A stretch of DNA of 64,000 nucleotides from Clostridiales bacterium (GCA_004556165.1 SFIR01000001.1:124001-188000); one strand, 5' to 3'; numbered from the stretch's first letter, positions 15,317 to 24,563 are shown. Program-made: numbers and translations. Notes: generated from the sequence alone by a model not told the origin.

Positions 15317-17536
15317 TTATTTCAGCTTAACGACTTTCAGCCTGAGCGCATTGGCAAGCACGGTCACGGAGCTGAGGCTCATGGCGAGCGCTGCTATCAT
15401 CGGGCTGAGAAGCGGACCGCCGAAAGCATGAAGGAGACCTGCGGCGATGGGGATACCGAGGGTATTATAGGCAAAGGCCCAGAATAGGTTTTGCTTTATG
15501 ATGCGCAGCGTTGCCTTTGAAAGCATTATCGCGTTGCTGATTCCTGTGAGTTCACCGTGGGCAAGCACGATGTCGGCGCTTGCCATTGCAACATCGGTGC
15601 CGGTACCTATTGCTATGCCGACGTCAGCGGAAGCCAATGCGGCGGCATCGTTTATACCGTCTCCGACCATTGCAACATGCTTTCCGCTGCTGCGCAGGAA
15701 GCTGATAAACCCGTTCTTGTCCTCCGGCAGGCATGAGCTTTTGATATTTTTGATACCGACTTTATCGGCAACGCTCTTCGCTGTGCGCTCGTTATCTCCC
15801 GTTACCAGCCAGGTGTCGATACCGTGACTGCGCAGACTTTCGATAGCAGCTTCGGAATCGGGCTTTACCGCATCGGCAACTCCGATTATGCCGAGATATT
15901 TCCCGTCCTCAGCAAGCATAAGCGGAGTGGAACCCGACATGGTCAATGCTTCAAACGCCTTTTCATCAAAAGCGATTCCGTTTTCTTTCATCAATCTGTC
16001 ATTGCCGACGAGCAGCTCCTTGCCGTTCGATATAGCTCTGCCGCCACGTCCGGCAAGTGCGGTATAGCTATCGGGATTACGGTATTCGATACCGTTCTTC
16101 CCGGCATAGCTCGTTACCGCGGCGGCAAGTGGGTGCTCGCTGCCGGCTTCGGCACAGGCAAAAAGGCTTATAAACAAACCCTTATCAATTCCGTTTGGTT
16201 TTATATCCACAACCTCCGGCTTTCCGCATGTAATTGTACCGGTTTTATCGAGAATTACGGTATCAACTCCACATGTATGCTCAAGCGCTTCACCGTTTTT
16301 GATAAAAATACCCATCGAAGCACCCCTTCCCATACCGACCATGATTGCTGTTGGAGTTGCGAGCCCCAAAGCACACGGGCATGCGATTACAAGAACGGAT
16401 ACCAGAATCTTTATTGCAACGCCGAAGGATTCTCCTGCTATCAGCCAGATGACAGCCGAAATGATGGCTATCGCTGCAACAACGGGGACGAATATGCCGC
16501 TGATCTTATCCGCAAGCCTTGCAATGGGAGCTTTACTGCCCTGAGCCTGCTCAACCATTCGTATCATGCCGGCAAGCACCGTGTCGTCGCCGACCTTATC
16601 GGAAACATAAATGAAGCTGCCGCTTGTATTGACACTGCCGCCTATGACCTTATCGCCGACATTCTTATCGACGGGAATGCTTTCGCCGCTCAGCATTGAT
16701 TCATCAATACTGCTTGTTCCTTCCGTAATTATCCCGTCAACAGGTATCCTTTCTCCGGGAAATACGCGGATCCTTTCACCGACAACAAGTTCGTCCGCGT
16801 TGACGATATGCTCTGTGCCGTCCTTGTAGATGACTCTTGCGGTGTCGGGCGTAAGACCGATAAGCGCAGAGACCGCATCTCCGGTTTTTGCTTTGGCGCG
16901 CTGTTCGAGGTACTTGCCGAGCATGACTAAGGTGATGATGACGCCGGCGGATTCAAAATACAGACCTTCATGCATAAGCTCATGATGACCTTCAAATATC
17001 AGCACGGTGGAATAAACCGAATATCCGATGGATGCTATCGTCCCCAGTGCGATAAGTGAGTCCATATTCGGATGAAGCGCAAAAATAGCCTTCAATCCGC
17101 GCACATAGAAACCACGTCCGGCGTATATAACCGGGATGAGGAGCAGTATTTGAGTAATGGCAAAGGCTTTGGGCTCTTCAATGAATTTGGGGATTGGCAG
17201 ACCGATCATATGCCCCATAGATACATAGAATAGGGGAATGGTAAAAACCAGGGCGATGATAAGATTGATTTTCCTTTGCCGCATATCCTTCTTGCGGCGC
17301 TCGGCATCTATAGCCGATTGCTTCTTTATGGACTGAATATCGGAGATTGTGAACCCGGCCTTTTCGACAGCGGCAAAAATCTCGGCTCTGAGGTCTCTTT
17401 CACTTCGGACAGTCAGCCTTTCGGTCGAAAGGTTGACGCTTGCAGCTTCTACGCCCGGGATTTTGCTCACGACACGTTCCACGGAAGCCGAGCATGCTGC
17501 ACAGCTCATGCCGCCGATAGAGTACTCTTTTATCAT
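15317..17536 (-). CDS. copA: Copper-exporting P1B-type ATPase
   Basis: 739 residues. One N-terminal metal-binding domain with GMSCAAC (Cys12, Cys15), eight membrane segments, TGES, the transmembrane metal motif CPCALGLATP, phosphorylation site DKTGT, the SEHPLAAAV motif and GDGINDAAAL. The CPC and TP pattern is the CopA (Cu+) signature and differs from the CadA homologue at 28913. AGGTG precedes the ATG. It is a single-gene unit with a divergent neighbour (yqfC). I see no obvious CsoR or CopY box, so its control is not visible. Confidence 0.93.
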   Translation of the reverse strand: MIKEYSIGGMSCAACSASVERVVSKIPGVEAASVNLSTERLTVRSERDLRAEIFAAVEKAGFTISDIQSIKKQSAIDAERRKKDMRQRKINLIIALVFTIPLFYVSMGHMIGLPIPKFIEEPKAFAITQILLLIPVIYAGRGFYVRGLKAIFALHPNMDSLIALGTIASIGYSVYSTVLIFEGHHELMHEGLYFESAGVIITLVMLGKYLEQRAKAKTGDAVSALIGLTPDTARVIYKDGTEHIVNADELVVGERIRVFPGERIPVDGIITEGTSSIDESMLSGESIPVDKNVGDKVIGGSVNTSGSFIYVSDKVGDDTVLAGMIRMVEQAQGSKAPIARLADKISGIFVPVVAAIAIISAVIWLIAGESFGVAIKILVSVLVIACPCALGLATPTAIMVGMGRGASMGIFIKNGEALEHTCGVDTVILDKTGTITCGKPEVVDIKPNGIDKGLFISLFACAEAGSEHPLAAAVTSYAGKNGIEYRNPDSYTALAGRGGRAISNGKELLVGNDRLMKENGIAFDEKAFEALTMSGSTPLMLAEDGKYLGIIGVADAVKPDSEAAIESLRSHGIDTWLVTGDNERTAKSVADKVGIKNIKSSCLPEDKNGFISFLRSSGKHVAMVGDGINDAAALASADVGIAIGTGTDVAMASADIVLAHGELTGISNAIMLSKATLRIIKQNLFWAFAYNTLGIPIAAGLLHAFGGPLLSPMIAALAMSLSSVTVLANALRLKVVKLK

Positions 17537-17571
17537 AACACACCTACTTATATATCAATTTTTTCTTCATA

Positions 17572-17600
17572 ATTTTACAGCAAACAGACGAATAGAGCAA
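17572..17600 (-). promoter_or_regulatory. Candidate promoter of copA
   Basis: Minus strand: -35 TTGCTC (17600-17595), 17-base spacer, -10 TAAAAT (17577-17572). Confidence 0.55.
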
Positions 17601-17634
17601 GTATAAGTTTATTATTCCGAAGCAAAAAGAGAAT

Positions 17635-17967
17635 ATGAATTTGAACGGAGAAATGAGCATATCCTTTTGTATGAAAGCTAATCGAAAGAAGCAACAGGAA
17701 AATAATCCGGCAGCCGGCAGAGCAAGGATTCCGGCAATCAGAGAACTGGATGAACCGGTGGTGCGAATGTGGGGAAAAACACAGCTGGAGGTCGAAAATC
17801 ATTTGGGCGTACTTGAATTTACGCAGGAAAGGATCAGGCTGTACACCTCCATAGGCATCATAAAAATCGAGGGAAGGAACCTCAATATTGCTCTTTTTGA
17901 CAGCGAAACGGCTGTATGCAGCGGAGAAATATGCAGCATTTTGTATGAAATCTCAGGAAAAGGCTAA
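17635..17967 (+). CDS. yqfC: YqfC-family sporulation protein
   Basis: 110 residues. The core from ELDEPVVRMWGKTQLEVENH to the end (LGVLEFTQERIRLYTSIG) matches the YabP/YqfC family of sporulation proteins. The N-terminal 35 residues are basic and poorly conserved, so the start is unsure; no strong ribosome site is seen before the first ATG. The stop codon overlaps the yqfD ATG by one base (TAATG). In Bacillus the pair is expressed in the mother cell under sigma-E; I did not find a convincing sigma-E box here. Confidence 0.82.
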   Translation: MNLNGEMSISFCMKANRKKQQENNPAAGRARIPAIRELDEPVVRMWGKTQLEVENHLGVLEFTQERIRLYTSIGIIKIEGRNLNIALFDSETAVCSGEICSILYEISGKG

Positions 17968-19139
17968 TGAATTACATGAAACAGTGGAAATTTGTCACCG
18001 GATATGTTAAAATAATACTGGATGGATATAGACCTGAAAGAGCAATCAATGCCATGATCGCCGAAGACATCACCGCACATGATATTGTGAGGGTGAAAAG
18101 GGGCGAATTCACGGCATATGTCAAAAGCAAAAGCCTGAAAAGGCTATCCGAGATCGCCGGTGAATGTGATTGCCGATTAACGGTGATGAAGGAATACGGC
18201 TTTCCTGTATTTCTTCGATTGGCAGTATCAAAGCTTCCTCTGCTGGTAACTTTAGCGTTAGGATTTGCTACGCTATTCGCTCTATCGAAAAGGCTTCTGT
18301 TTATCAGGATAGAAGGCTGTGATGCTGTCAATGAAAACGCCGTTGCAGGTGTAATTGCGGATTTCGGGGTGACTCCGGGTATACTTATGAACAGCTTTGA
18401 TGCGCAGCCAATCAAGGATGCGCTTATCGAACTGGACGAGCGTATCGGATTCGTGGATTTAAGGCGGCACGGCGTTGTGCTTTCCGCAGTGATTCATGAG
18501 GTGGATTCCATTGCTCCTGATGATGAGCCGGAGCTTCCGTCAAGCATATTCGCAGATAAAGATTGTGTTATCATCGGAATAATTGCTGAGGACGGAAATG
18601 CTGCCGTGATTCCCGGCCAGGCAGTAAAGAAGGGAGAATTGCTGATATCCGGAAACATCACTCCGGAGGGTCAGGAGGATCCGGTTCTGGTACACGCTAA
18701 GGGGGAGATAATTGCCGAAGTCGTGTACAGGTTTTCCGTGACCGTTCAGCCGGAATCCGAAAGGCTTGTGCGCAGCGGAGAATGGGCGGAGATATCAAGG
18801 CTGTCGGTTTTCGGCTATGATATTACCGCTCCCCCGGGTTTTGATAACTATGAAACCGAATTCGGCACGTCACGGACATTATCCGCCTGCGGAATACCTG
18901 TTGAGCTTTCCGTCCTGAGAGCATACGAGCTTATCATGGGAAAAGCAAGATTAACTCCGGGAGAAATGCAGGAATCCGCAGCAGCATGTCTTGACGAAAT
19001 GCTGAGACAAGGTATACCTAAAGATGCAAGAATAACATCGAAGCAAACGGAGTATTCTCTCAATGAAGACGGAACGCTCACTGCCGTCATGAGGATCCAA
19101 ACGATTGAAAAGGTCGGATGCACCAAAGTCATCCGATAG
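17967..19139 (+). CDS. yqfD: YqfD-family sporulation protein
   Basis: 390 residues, matching the Bacillus length of about 398. The N-terminal soluble part (GYVKIILDGYRPERAINAMI) is followed by one membrane helix near residues 91-109, then the family stretch FIRIEGCDAVNENAVAGVI, which resembles a POTRA-like domain, and a beta-rich extracellular part with GQAVKKGELLISG. YqfD is needed for efficient sporulation, with unknown mechanism. It is translationally coupled to yqfC and followed by phoH after 33 bases. Confidence 0.92.
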   Translation: MNYMKQWKFVTGYVKIILDGYRPERAINAMIAEDITAHDIVRVKRGEFTAYVKSKSLKRLSEIAGECDCRLTVMKEYGFPVFLRLAVSKLPLLVTLALGFATLFALSKRLLFIRIEGCDAVNENAVAGVIADFGVTPGILMNSFDAQPIKDALIELDERIGFVDLRRHGVVLSAVIHEVDSIAPDDEPELPSSIFADKDCVIIGIIAEDGNAAVIPGQAVKKGELLISGNITPEGQEDPVLVHAKGEIIAEVVYRFSVTVQPESERLVRSGEWAEISRLSVFGYDITAPPGFDNYETEFGTSRTLSACGIPVELSVLRAYELIMGKARLTPGEMQESAAACLDEMLRQGIPKDARITSKQTEYSLNEDGTLTAVMRIQTIEKVGCTKVIR

Positions 19140-19172
19140 CATTATACTGAAAGGGTCGAACAGCGACTTATT

Positions 19173-20171
19173 ATGGAAGAAGTTAAAAAAACGGTTGAGA
19201 TAAGGTCGATGGATGAGCAGATAAGACTGTTCGGTGTATTCGACGAGAACCTAAAGGTGATTGAAGCGGAGACAGGAACGAGCATACGCAGCGATGCTGA
19301 AAATATACTGATCTCGGGCGAAGAAGAAAACGCGGCGATTGCGCAGAATGTGATTGAAAAGCTGCTGATGCTCATCCGCAAGGATGAGAAGATAGACCGA
19401 GGAAGGATTCGTTATGCTATCGACCTCGCGCGAGAGGGCAACTCGGAGCTTATTTTGGAGCTTGCGGACGATGTTATCGCATTTACCAACCGCGGCAAAC
19501 AGATCAAATGCAAGACGGTCGGTCAGAAGCGTTATATCAATGCGCTGAAGCATAAGACGGTTGTATTCGGCGTCGGCCCTGCGGGAACGGGAAAGACCTA
19601 TCTTGCAGTCGCCATGGCGGTATTGGCATTTAAGAACAAGGAAGTTTCAAGGATAATTCTGACCCGTCCTGCCGTGGAAGCAGGGGAGAAGCTTGGGTTT
19701 CTGCCGGGCGACCTTCAGAATAAGGTCGATCCGTACCTGCGTCCGCTCTATGATGCACTCTATGATTTCCTCGGTGCCGAGAACTTCCGCATGCTTTCCG
19801 AAAGGGGCGCAATAGAGGTTGCTCCGCTTGCTTATATGCGAGGCAGGACGCTTAACGATGCATATATCATCCTCGATGAAGCACAGAACTGCACTATTGA
19901 GCAGATGAAGATGTTTTTGACACGCTTCGGAGAGGGCTCACGCGTCGTCGTGACGGGTGATATTACTCAGATCGATCTTCCCATCGACAAAAAGAGCGGG
20001 CTTATACATGCCATTCAGGTGCTGAGCGATGTCGAAGGCATCGAAATAGTAAGACTGACTGCACGCGATGTGGTCAGGCATGAGATGGTGCAGCGCATAG
20101 TGCAGGCATATGAAAGAGCAAGCGAGCGCGCTGCCGAAAGAAAGAACAGACCGCAGGCTGACGAAAACTAA
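19173..20171 (+). CDS. phoH: PhoH-like ATPase
   Basis: 332 residues, standard for the YbeZ/PhoH family, an RNA-linked NTPase that is a constant partner of ybeY. A KH-like N-terminal region (LKVIEAETGTSIRSDAENI) precedes the NTPase domain with Walker A GPAGTGKT, the family motif RPAVEAGEKLGFLPGD, Walker B YIILDEAQN and VVTGDITQIDLP. The start lacks a strong ribosome site, and coupling to yqfD is likely. The order yqfC-yqfD-phoH-pgpH-ybeY matches Bacillus. Confidence 0.94.
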   Translation: MEEVKKTVEIRSMDEQIRLFGVFDENLKVIEAETGTSIRSDAENILISGEEENAAIAQNVIEKLLMLIRKDEKIDRGRIRYAIDLAREGNSELILELADDVIAFTNRGKQIKCKTVGQKRYINALKHKTVVFGVGPAGTGKTYLAVAMAVLAFKNKEVSRIILTRPAVEAGEKLGFLPGDLQNKVDPYLRPLYDALYDFLGAENFRMLSERGAIEVAPLAYMRGRTLNDAYIILDEAQNCTIEQMKMFLTRFGEGSRVVVTGDITQIDLPIDKKSGLIHAIQVLSDVEGIEIVRLTARDVVRHEMVQRIVQAYERASERAAERKNRPQADEN

Positions 20172-20211
20172 GCGAAACAGCATAGAAAAAGCATTTGATA
20201 CGGAGGAAAAA

Positions 20212-21738
20212 ATGGGCTTTCTAAAAAAACGATCTTCTCTCAAAACAAAAGAAGTACAAGCTCACGAAACCCATAAGGAAAAGAAGCGGATAAGCAAGCC
20301 GGACAGCAGAAGGCTTTGGGTTACGATTGCTATGCTTGCAATCTCCGCAGCTGTGATTTTCCTGTCAATGTATGTTAAAATCGGTGTGCAGGGCAACATG
20401 TCCGATGCTACTGCGGCTTCTTCGGTCACTGCTGCAACGGTGATGGCATGTATCGGAACTGCCGTAGTTTCAATGCTTGGCTTGGGATTATACCTTGTGT
20501 TTAACGAGAGCAGGGTATTCAAAAGCACAAAAAACATGCTGATAATACTGACTCTTATTCTGCTTACAACGATTCTGAACGTGCTTTTATCCCTTATCTC
20601 GGGAGGCTATTTCTCTGCAATGCTTATAGCAGTGATACTAACCGCTATGCTTGTAAAAACAGGCATTGGGTATCCCGTTGCCGCCGTATGCGCTCTTATC
20701 GCAGGAATGATGGCATTCCCAAATGAAGAAAACTGGATACCGCTTGCCCTTGCGTTTGCGGAATTGCTTGGCGGCTATGCTGCGCTGTTTTCGCTCAAGC
20801 AGAAATTCGGGCGCATGGCTCCGATAATTTCCGGAATAATCGGCGGTTCGGTTTCTGCGATCGCTTTTATGTTTGTACAAGCCATTATACTGAACGGCTT
20901 TGAGAATTTCACGAAGCCTTTGATATGGATGTTAAGCAGCGGTGTGCTCTGTGGTATCGTTGCAACCGGGCTTACGCCAATACTCGAAATAACTTTTGAT
21001 GTCGCGACGGATGCGAGGCTCAGCGAGCTGATGAATAATAATAACCCTCTGATTAAACGCCTCATGATAGAAGCTCCCGGAACATATCATCATTCGATGC
21101 TTGTAGCCGCGCTTGCGGAATCGGCTGCCGAGCAGGTGCATGCGAATTCACTACTTTGCAAAGCGGCAGGCTATTATCACGATGTCGGGAAGCTAAGAAG
21201 CCCAATGCATTTCAGCGAAAACCAAAGGGATTTCAATATTCATGACACTCTGGACCCCACCGAGAGTGCCGAACGTATTATTGCACACCGCAAGGACAGC
21301 GTGACACTGCTGACCAAATACAAGCTCCCGAGCGATGTAATAAAGCTTGCAGGAGAACACCACGGAAACACCACGGTAGCATTTTTCTATAATAAGGCAC
21401 TGCGTCAGGCTGCAAACCCTGCCGACGTCAATGAGGCGGATTTCAGATACAAGGCATCCCGTCCTTCATCAAAAGAAGCAGGCATACTTATGCTTGCCGA
21501 CTGCTGCGAAGCAGCTGTTCGCTCAATCAAAGACCCGAATGCGGAGAGTATAGAAGCAAAGGTCCATGAGGTTGTGGGCAATATCTGGCTGAAAAGGGAT
21601 GGCCAGCTAAGCGAATGTCCCCTTACTGCGAAGGATGTCAGCATAATTGAAAAAAGCTTTATCAGCACCTTAACAGCTCAGTATCATGAACGCGTTGAGT
21701 ACCCTTCCTTGGAGGAAATAGAGGATGCAAAGAAATAA
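20212..21738 (+). CDS. pgpH: PgpH-type c-di-AMP phosphodiesterase lacking the extracellular HDED domain
   Basis: 508 residues from ATG 20212, which has CGGAGGAAAA just upstream; a frame opening inside phoH is rejected. After a charged N-terminus the first membrane helix (about 35-56) is followed by only a short loop, then more membrane helices (to about 260), then an HD domain: EAPGTYHHS, AGYYHDVGKL and AGEHHGNT. PgpH in Listeria and Bacillus has about 700 residues with a large extracellular 7TMR-HDED domain after the first helix; it is missing here. The HD residues are complete, so c-di-AMP hydrolysis is expected but its external control would differ. The end overlaps ybeY by 14 bases. Confidence 0.9.
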   Translation: MGFLKKRSSLKTKEVQAHETHKEKKRISKPDSRRLWVTIAMLAISAAVIFLSMYVKIGVQGNMSDATAASSVTAATVMACIGTAVVSMLGLGLYLVFNESRVFKSTKNMLIILTLILLTTILNVLLSLISGGYFSAMLIAVILTAMLVKTGIGYPVAAVCALIAGMMAFPNEENWIPLALAFAELLGGYAALFSLKQKFGRMAPIISGIIGGSVSAIAFMFVQAIILNGFENFTKPLIWMLSSGVLCGIVATGLTPILEITFDVATDARLSELMNNNNPLIKRLMIEAPGTYHHSMLVAALAESAAEQVHANSLLCKAAGYYHDVGKLRSPMHFSENQRDFNIHDTLDPTESAERIIAHRKDSVTLLTKYKLPSDVIKLAGEHHGNTTVAFFYNKALRQAANPADVNEADFRYKASRPSSKEAGILMLADCCEAAVRSIKDPNAESIEAKVHEVVGNIWLKRDGQLSECPLTAKDVSIIEKSFISTLTAQYHERVEYPSLEEIEDAKK

Positions 21739-22177
21739 TCATGTATGTATCAGCTATGTTGATATTGATGAGAAAAAATCAATCACCGAAGCAGTCGAAA
21801 AAGCCGTGCTTGCTGCACTCACTCATGAGAATGCGCTTGATAGATTTGTTTCCGTTGAATTAACAAATGACAGCGTTATTCATGAGTACAACAGAGAATA
21901 TCGCTCTGTTGACCGACCGACCGACGTACTTAGTTTCCCTGCTGACGAAGGGGGCGAGCTCCTCTCGATTCCGGATGGTTTTTTGGGAGATATTATGATA
22001 TCCATACCGAGAGCAGAGGAACAGGGAAAGGAACTCGGGCATTCGACCGAGAGAGAAATAGTTTTCCTTACTGTACATGGATTGCTCCATCTGTTGGGTT
22101 ATGACCATATGACGGAGGAGGATGAGAGTATAATGCTTCCCGTTCAGCGCAGCATAGTGAGTGAGATTGCAGAATAA
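21725..22177 (+). CDS. ybeY: Endoribonuclease YbeY
   Basis: 150 residues. The zinc motif H-x3-H-x5-H is present as HGLLHLLGYDH, and the central RSVDRPTDVLSFP is characteristic. YbeY acts in 16S rRNA 3'-end maturation and ribosome quality control. It overlaps the pgpH end, with a ribosome site GGAGG inside the pgpH tail. It sits between pgpH and cdd; the dgkA gene found here in Bacillus is absent. Confidence 0.95.
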   Translation: MQRNNHVCISYVDIDEKKSITEAVEKAVLAALTHENALDRFVSVELTNDSVIHEYNREYRSVDRPTDVLSFPADEGGELLSIPDGFLGDIMISIPRAEEQGKELGHSTEREIVFLTVHGLLHLLGYDHMTEEDESIMLPVQRSIVSEIAE

Positions 22178-22201
22178 GCTTTTTTATCGGAGGCGAAGAT
22201 T

Positions 22202-22609
22202 ATGAAGGAAAATGAAATCAAAGCATTAGTCGATGAAGCATTTCTCGCCCGTGAAAGGGCATATGTACCGTACTCGCATTTTCGCGTGGGTGCGGCTCTT
22301 TTGACAAAACAGGGCAGGGTCTATCACGGTTGCAATATCGAAAATGCATCGTATACGCCGACAAATTGCGCTGAGCGCACCGCTGTGTTTAAGGCTGTTT
22401 ATGAGGGCGAAAGGGAATTCGCCGCAATCGCGATAGTCAGCGACAGCAAGAATCCGACAGCTCCGTGCGGAGTTTGCAGACAGGTGCTTGCCGAGTTCTG
22501 CGAAGCGGATATGCCGGTGATATGCGCAAATCGTGATGGAGAATACGAGATTATGACGCTTTCGGCTTTGATTCCGATGGTATTTACCAAGAAGGATATG
22601 GAAGAATAA
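22202..22609 (+). CDS. cdd: Cytidine deaminase
   Basis: 135 residues, the size of the tetrameric Gram-positive enzyme. The zinc ligands and catalytic Glu are in NCAERTA and PCGVCRQVL, and the substrate loop is GCNIENASY. It converts cytidine and deoxycytidine to uridine forms in salvage. Ribosome site CGGAGGCGAAG. The stop overlaps the era start by one base. Confidence 0.95.
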   Translation: MKENEIKALVDEAFLARERAYVPYSHFRVGAALLTKQGRVYHGCNIENASYTPTNCAERTAVFKAVYEGEREFAAIAIVSDSKNPTAPCGVCRQVLAEFCEADMPVICANRDGEYEIMTLSALIPMVFTKKDMEE

Positions 22610-23508
22610 TGGGATATAAATCAGGCTTTGTTACAATAATCGGTTCACCCAACGTAGGTAAATCCACATTGATGAATCTGATGGTCGGGCAAAAGGTCAG
22701 TATCGTTTCCGACAGGGCGCAGACTACCCGAAATAAGATAATGGGCGTTGTATCGAGAAAGGATTATCAGATAATCTTTATTGATACTCCGGGAGTTACG
22801 GCACCGAAGAACCGTCTCGGAGAATATATGCTCAAGGTCGCATACGATGCGGTAAATGAGGTCGAGGCCGTGCTCCTGATGTTTGATGCATCGAAGGGTA
22901 TCCGCGAAAAGGACGAGCTTCTGATGTCGCAGCTAAAGGAGAAGATTAAGAATACTCCCGTCATTGCTGCCATAAACAAGACCGATCTTGTAAGCCTCGG
23001 AGATATTGATGAAATTCAGGAAAGGCTTGAAAAGGAATCCTGGATAAAGCAGATAATTCCCATCAGCGCCGAGACCGGGCGAAATGTAGATAAGCTTGAG
23101 AAGCTGCTTTTAGGCTATCTTGTCGAGGGGCCGCAGTATTTCCCGGATGATATGGTGACAGATCAGCCGATGTGGTCCATCTGTTCCGAAATGATAAGGG
23201 AGAATGCATTGAAGCTGCTCAGGGAGGAAATACCGCACGGCATAGGAGTCGGGATTGATAAGATTCAGCTCCGTGAGGATGGCATTCATGATGTATTCGC
23301 AACCATCTACTGTGAACGCGAGACCCACAAGGGAATAATCATCGGCAGAAACGGCAGCATGCTCAAGCGAATAGGCTCGGAATCGAGGCATGATATTGAA
23401 TGGCTGTTCGGTACAAAGGTTAATCTGCAGCTTTGGGTAAAGGTCAGGCCGGATTGGCGCAACAGCGCCGCTGCGCTCAGGGAGTTTGGCTTCGATCCGA
23501 ATTTCTGA
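22609..23508 (+). CDS. era: GTPase Era
   Basis: 299 residues. Era binds the 16S rRNA 3' end and helps assemble the 30S subunit. G-domain motifs: GSPNVGKST (G1), DTPG (G3), NKTD (G4), SAETG (G5). The C-terminal KH domain carries IIIGRNGSMLKRIG. The start overlaps cdd. The last 32 bases lie under a small minus-strand gene (23477-23608). Confidence 0.97.
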   Translation: MGYKSGFVTIIGSPNVGKSTLMNLMVGQKVSIVSDRAQTTRNKIMGVVSRKDYQIIFIDTPGVTAPKNRLGEYMLKVAYDAVNEVEAVLLMFDASKGIREKDELLMSQLKEKIKNTPVIAAINKTDLVSLGDIDEIQERLEKESWIKQIIPISAETGRNVDKLEKLLLGYLVEGPQYFPDDMVTDQPMWSICSEMIRENALKLLREEIPHGIGVGIDKIQLREDGIHDVFATIYCERETHKGIIIGRNGSMLKRIGSESRHDIEWLFGTKVNLQLWVKVRPDWRNSAAALREFGFDPNF

Positions 23509-23608
23509 GCCTTTCGCTTTCGGCTTTTCTATATTGCAGATAGTCTTTTATGTCTCCGCTCCGAGCAAAACGATCCCAGAGCTTCTTGCTGTTTTCGGTA
23601 TCGGGCAT
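23477..23608 (-). CDS. 43-residue YqzL-like protein on the opposite strand of era-recO
   Basis: A short frame below usual gene-calling limits: ATG at 23608, GGAGG eight bases upstream, stop TGA at 23477. The product starts MPDTENSKKLWDRFARSGDI and continues KDYLQYRKAESERLRNSD. The W-x-x-F-x-x-[ST]-G-x-I-x-x-Y-L-x-Y spacing resembles the YqzL family. In Bacillus yqzL lies in this same era-recO gap, but on the same strand as era. Here it runs backwards and overlaps the era 3' end by 32 bases. The ribosome site and the motif both favour a real gene; function is unknown. Confidence 0.65.
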   Translation of the reverse strand: MPDTENSKKLWDRFARSGDIKDYLQYRKAESERLRNSDRSQTP

Positions 23609-23681
23609 AGAATTGACCTCCGAATTGTTTTAAGAATAGTATTCCGAGATTTCAGCAGATTAAGGCATAGGAAATACTGGC

Positions 23682-24407
23682 ATGGCATTTGAAACCGTTA
23701 GCGGCATAGTGTTAAGGTACACTGATTATAAGGAAAGTGACCGTATCCTGAATGTACTCACCCGGGAACGCGGTTTAGTCGCCTTGACCGCACATAGCTG
23801 CCGAAAGAAGAACAGCCCCGTTGCTGCGGCCTGCGAGCTTTGCTGCTATTCGGAATTTGTTATTTACTCGCGCTGCGGAGTGGATAACATATCAAATGCA
23901 ACCGTTATTGAGAGCTTTTATCCGATCAGAGAGGATTACGATAAGTTTGAATCTGCGAATCAAGTGCTCTATATGACGAAGCTGCTTGCCTATATCAGGC
24001 AGCCGTGGGATGATGCTTTCAATCTCTGCTATCACACGCTGAGCTTCCTTGCATATACTGATAATAATCCTATTGATCTTGAGCTGTGCTTTGCAGTAAA
24101 GTTCCTGAAGCTTGCAGGGTATGAACCGACTCTTCTTAACTGCGTGCTCTGCGGCAGGGATCTGAGAAAGGAAAAGGAAATACGGTTTTCAAAGGTCAAC
24201 GGCGGAGCTATGTGTTCCTATTGCGGTACGGGCAGCAGAATTGTTGAGCCGCTGACGCTTGAAGCGATGCTCAGAATGCAAAAGCTGCCTTTGCGTGATA
24301 TGAACAAGGTACGCCTTCCCGAACGAACTCGGAGGGAGCTTGATACTATAATTTATGAGTATGCCGAATACAATCTTGAACAGGTGGTCAAAATAAGGGG
24401 CAGATGA
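23682..24407 (+). CDS. recO: DNA repair protein RecO
   Basis: 241 residues. The N-terminal OB fold (GIVLRYTDYKESDRILNVLT), helical middle and zinc cluster (CVLCGRDL and CSYCGTG) match RecO of Gram-positives. RecO loads RecA by displacing SSB with RecR. The ATG lies about 170 bases past era, so it may have its own start of transcription or be part of the era transcript. A large hairpin region follows it. Confidence 0.95.
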   Translation: MAFETVSGIVLRYTDYKESDRILNVLTRERGLVALTAHSCRKKNSPVAAACELCCYSEFVIYSRCGVDNISNATVIESFYPIREDYDKFESANQVLYMTKLLAYIRQPWDDAFNLCYHTLSFLAYTDNNPIDLELCFAVKFLKLAGYEPTLLNCVLCGRDLRKEKEIRFSKVNGGAMCSYCGTGSRIVEPLTLEAMLRMQKLPLRDMNKVRLPERTRRELDTIIYEYAEYNLEQVVKIRGR

Positions 24408-24421
24408 CCGTTAAATTTGCA

Positions 24422-24499
24422 TTTTTGCCATACTGAATATATGAAATCTGGTATTCGGCACTGCCCATCGGGCAAATATATTTCATCTTATGGCAAAAA
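24422..24499. repeat. Large imperfect palindrome downstream of recO
   Basis: Outer arms TTTTTGCCATA (24422-24432) and TATGGCAAAAA (24489-24499) are perfect. Inner arms ATGAAAT (24441) and ATTTCAT (24480) also pair, and GCCC-ATC-GGGC lies in the centre. It is a cruciform-like structure just before the tRNA promoter. It could act as terminator or be a dispersed element; I see no second copy in the window. Confidence 0.7.
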
Positions 24500-24504
24500 A
24501 GGGG

Positions 24505-24533
24505 TTGCAATTGGCATAACATAGCGTTATAAT
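24505..24533 (+). promoter_or_regulatory. Promoter of tRNA-Asn
   Basis: -35 TTGCAA (24505-24510), 17-base spacer, -10 TATAAT (24528-24533). Confidence 0.85.
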
Positions 24534-24563
24534 ACACATCGTTCCAAGGAACAAAACAAATAT

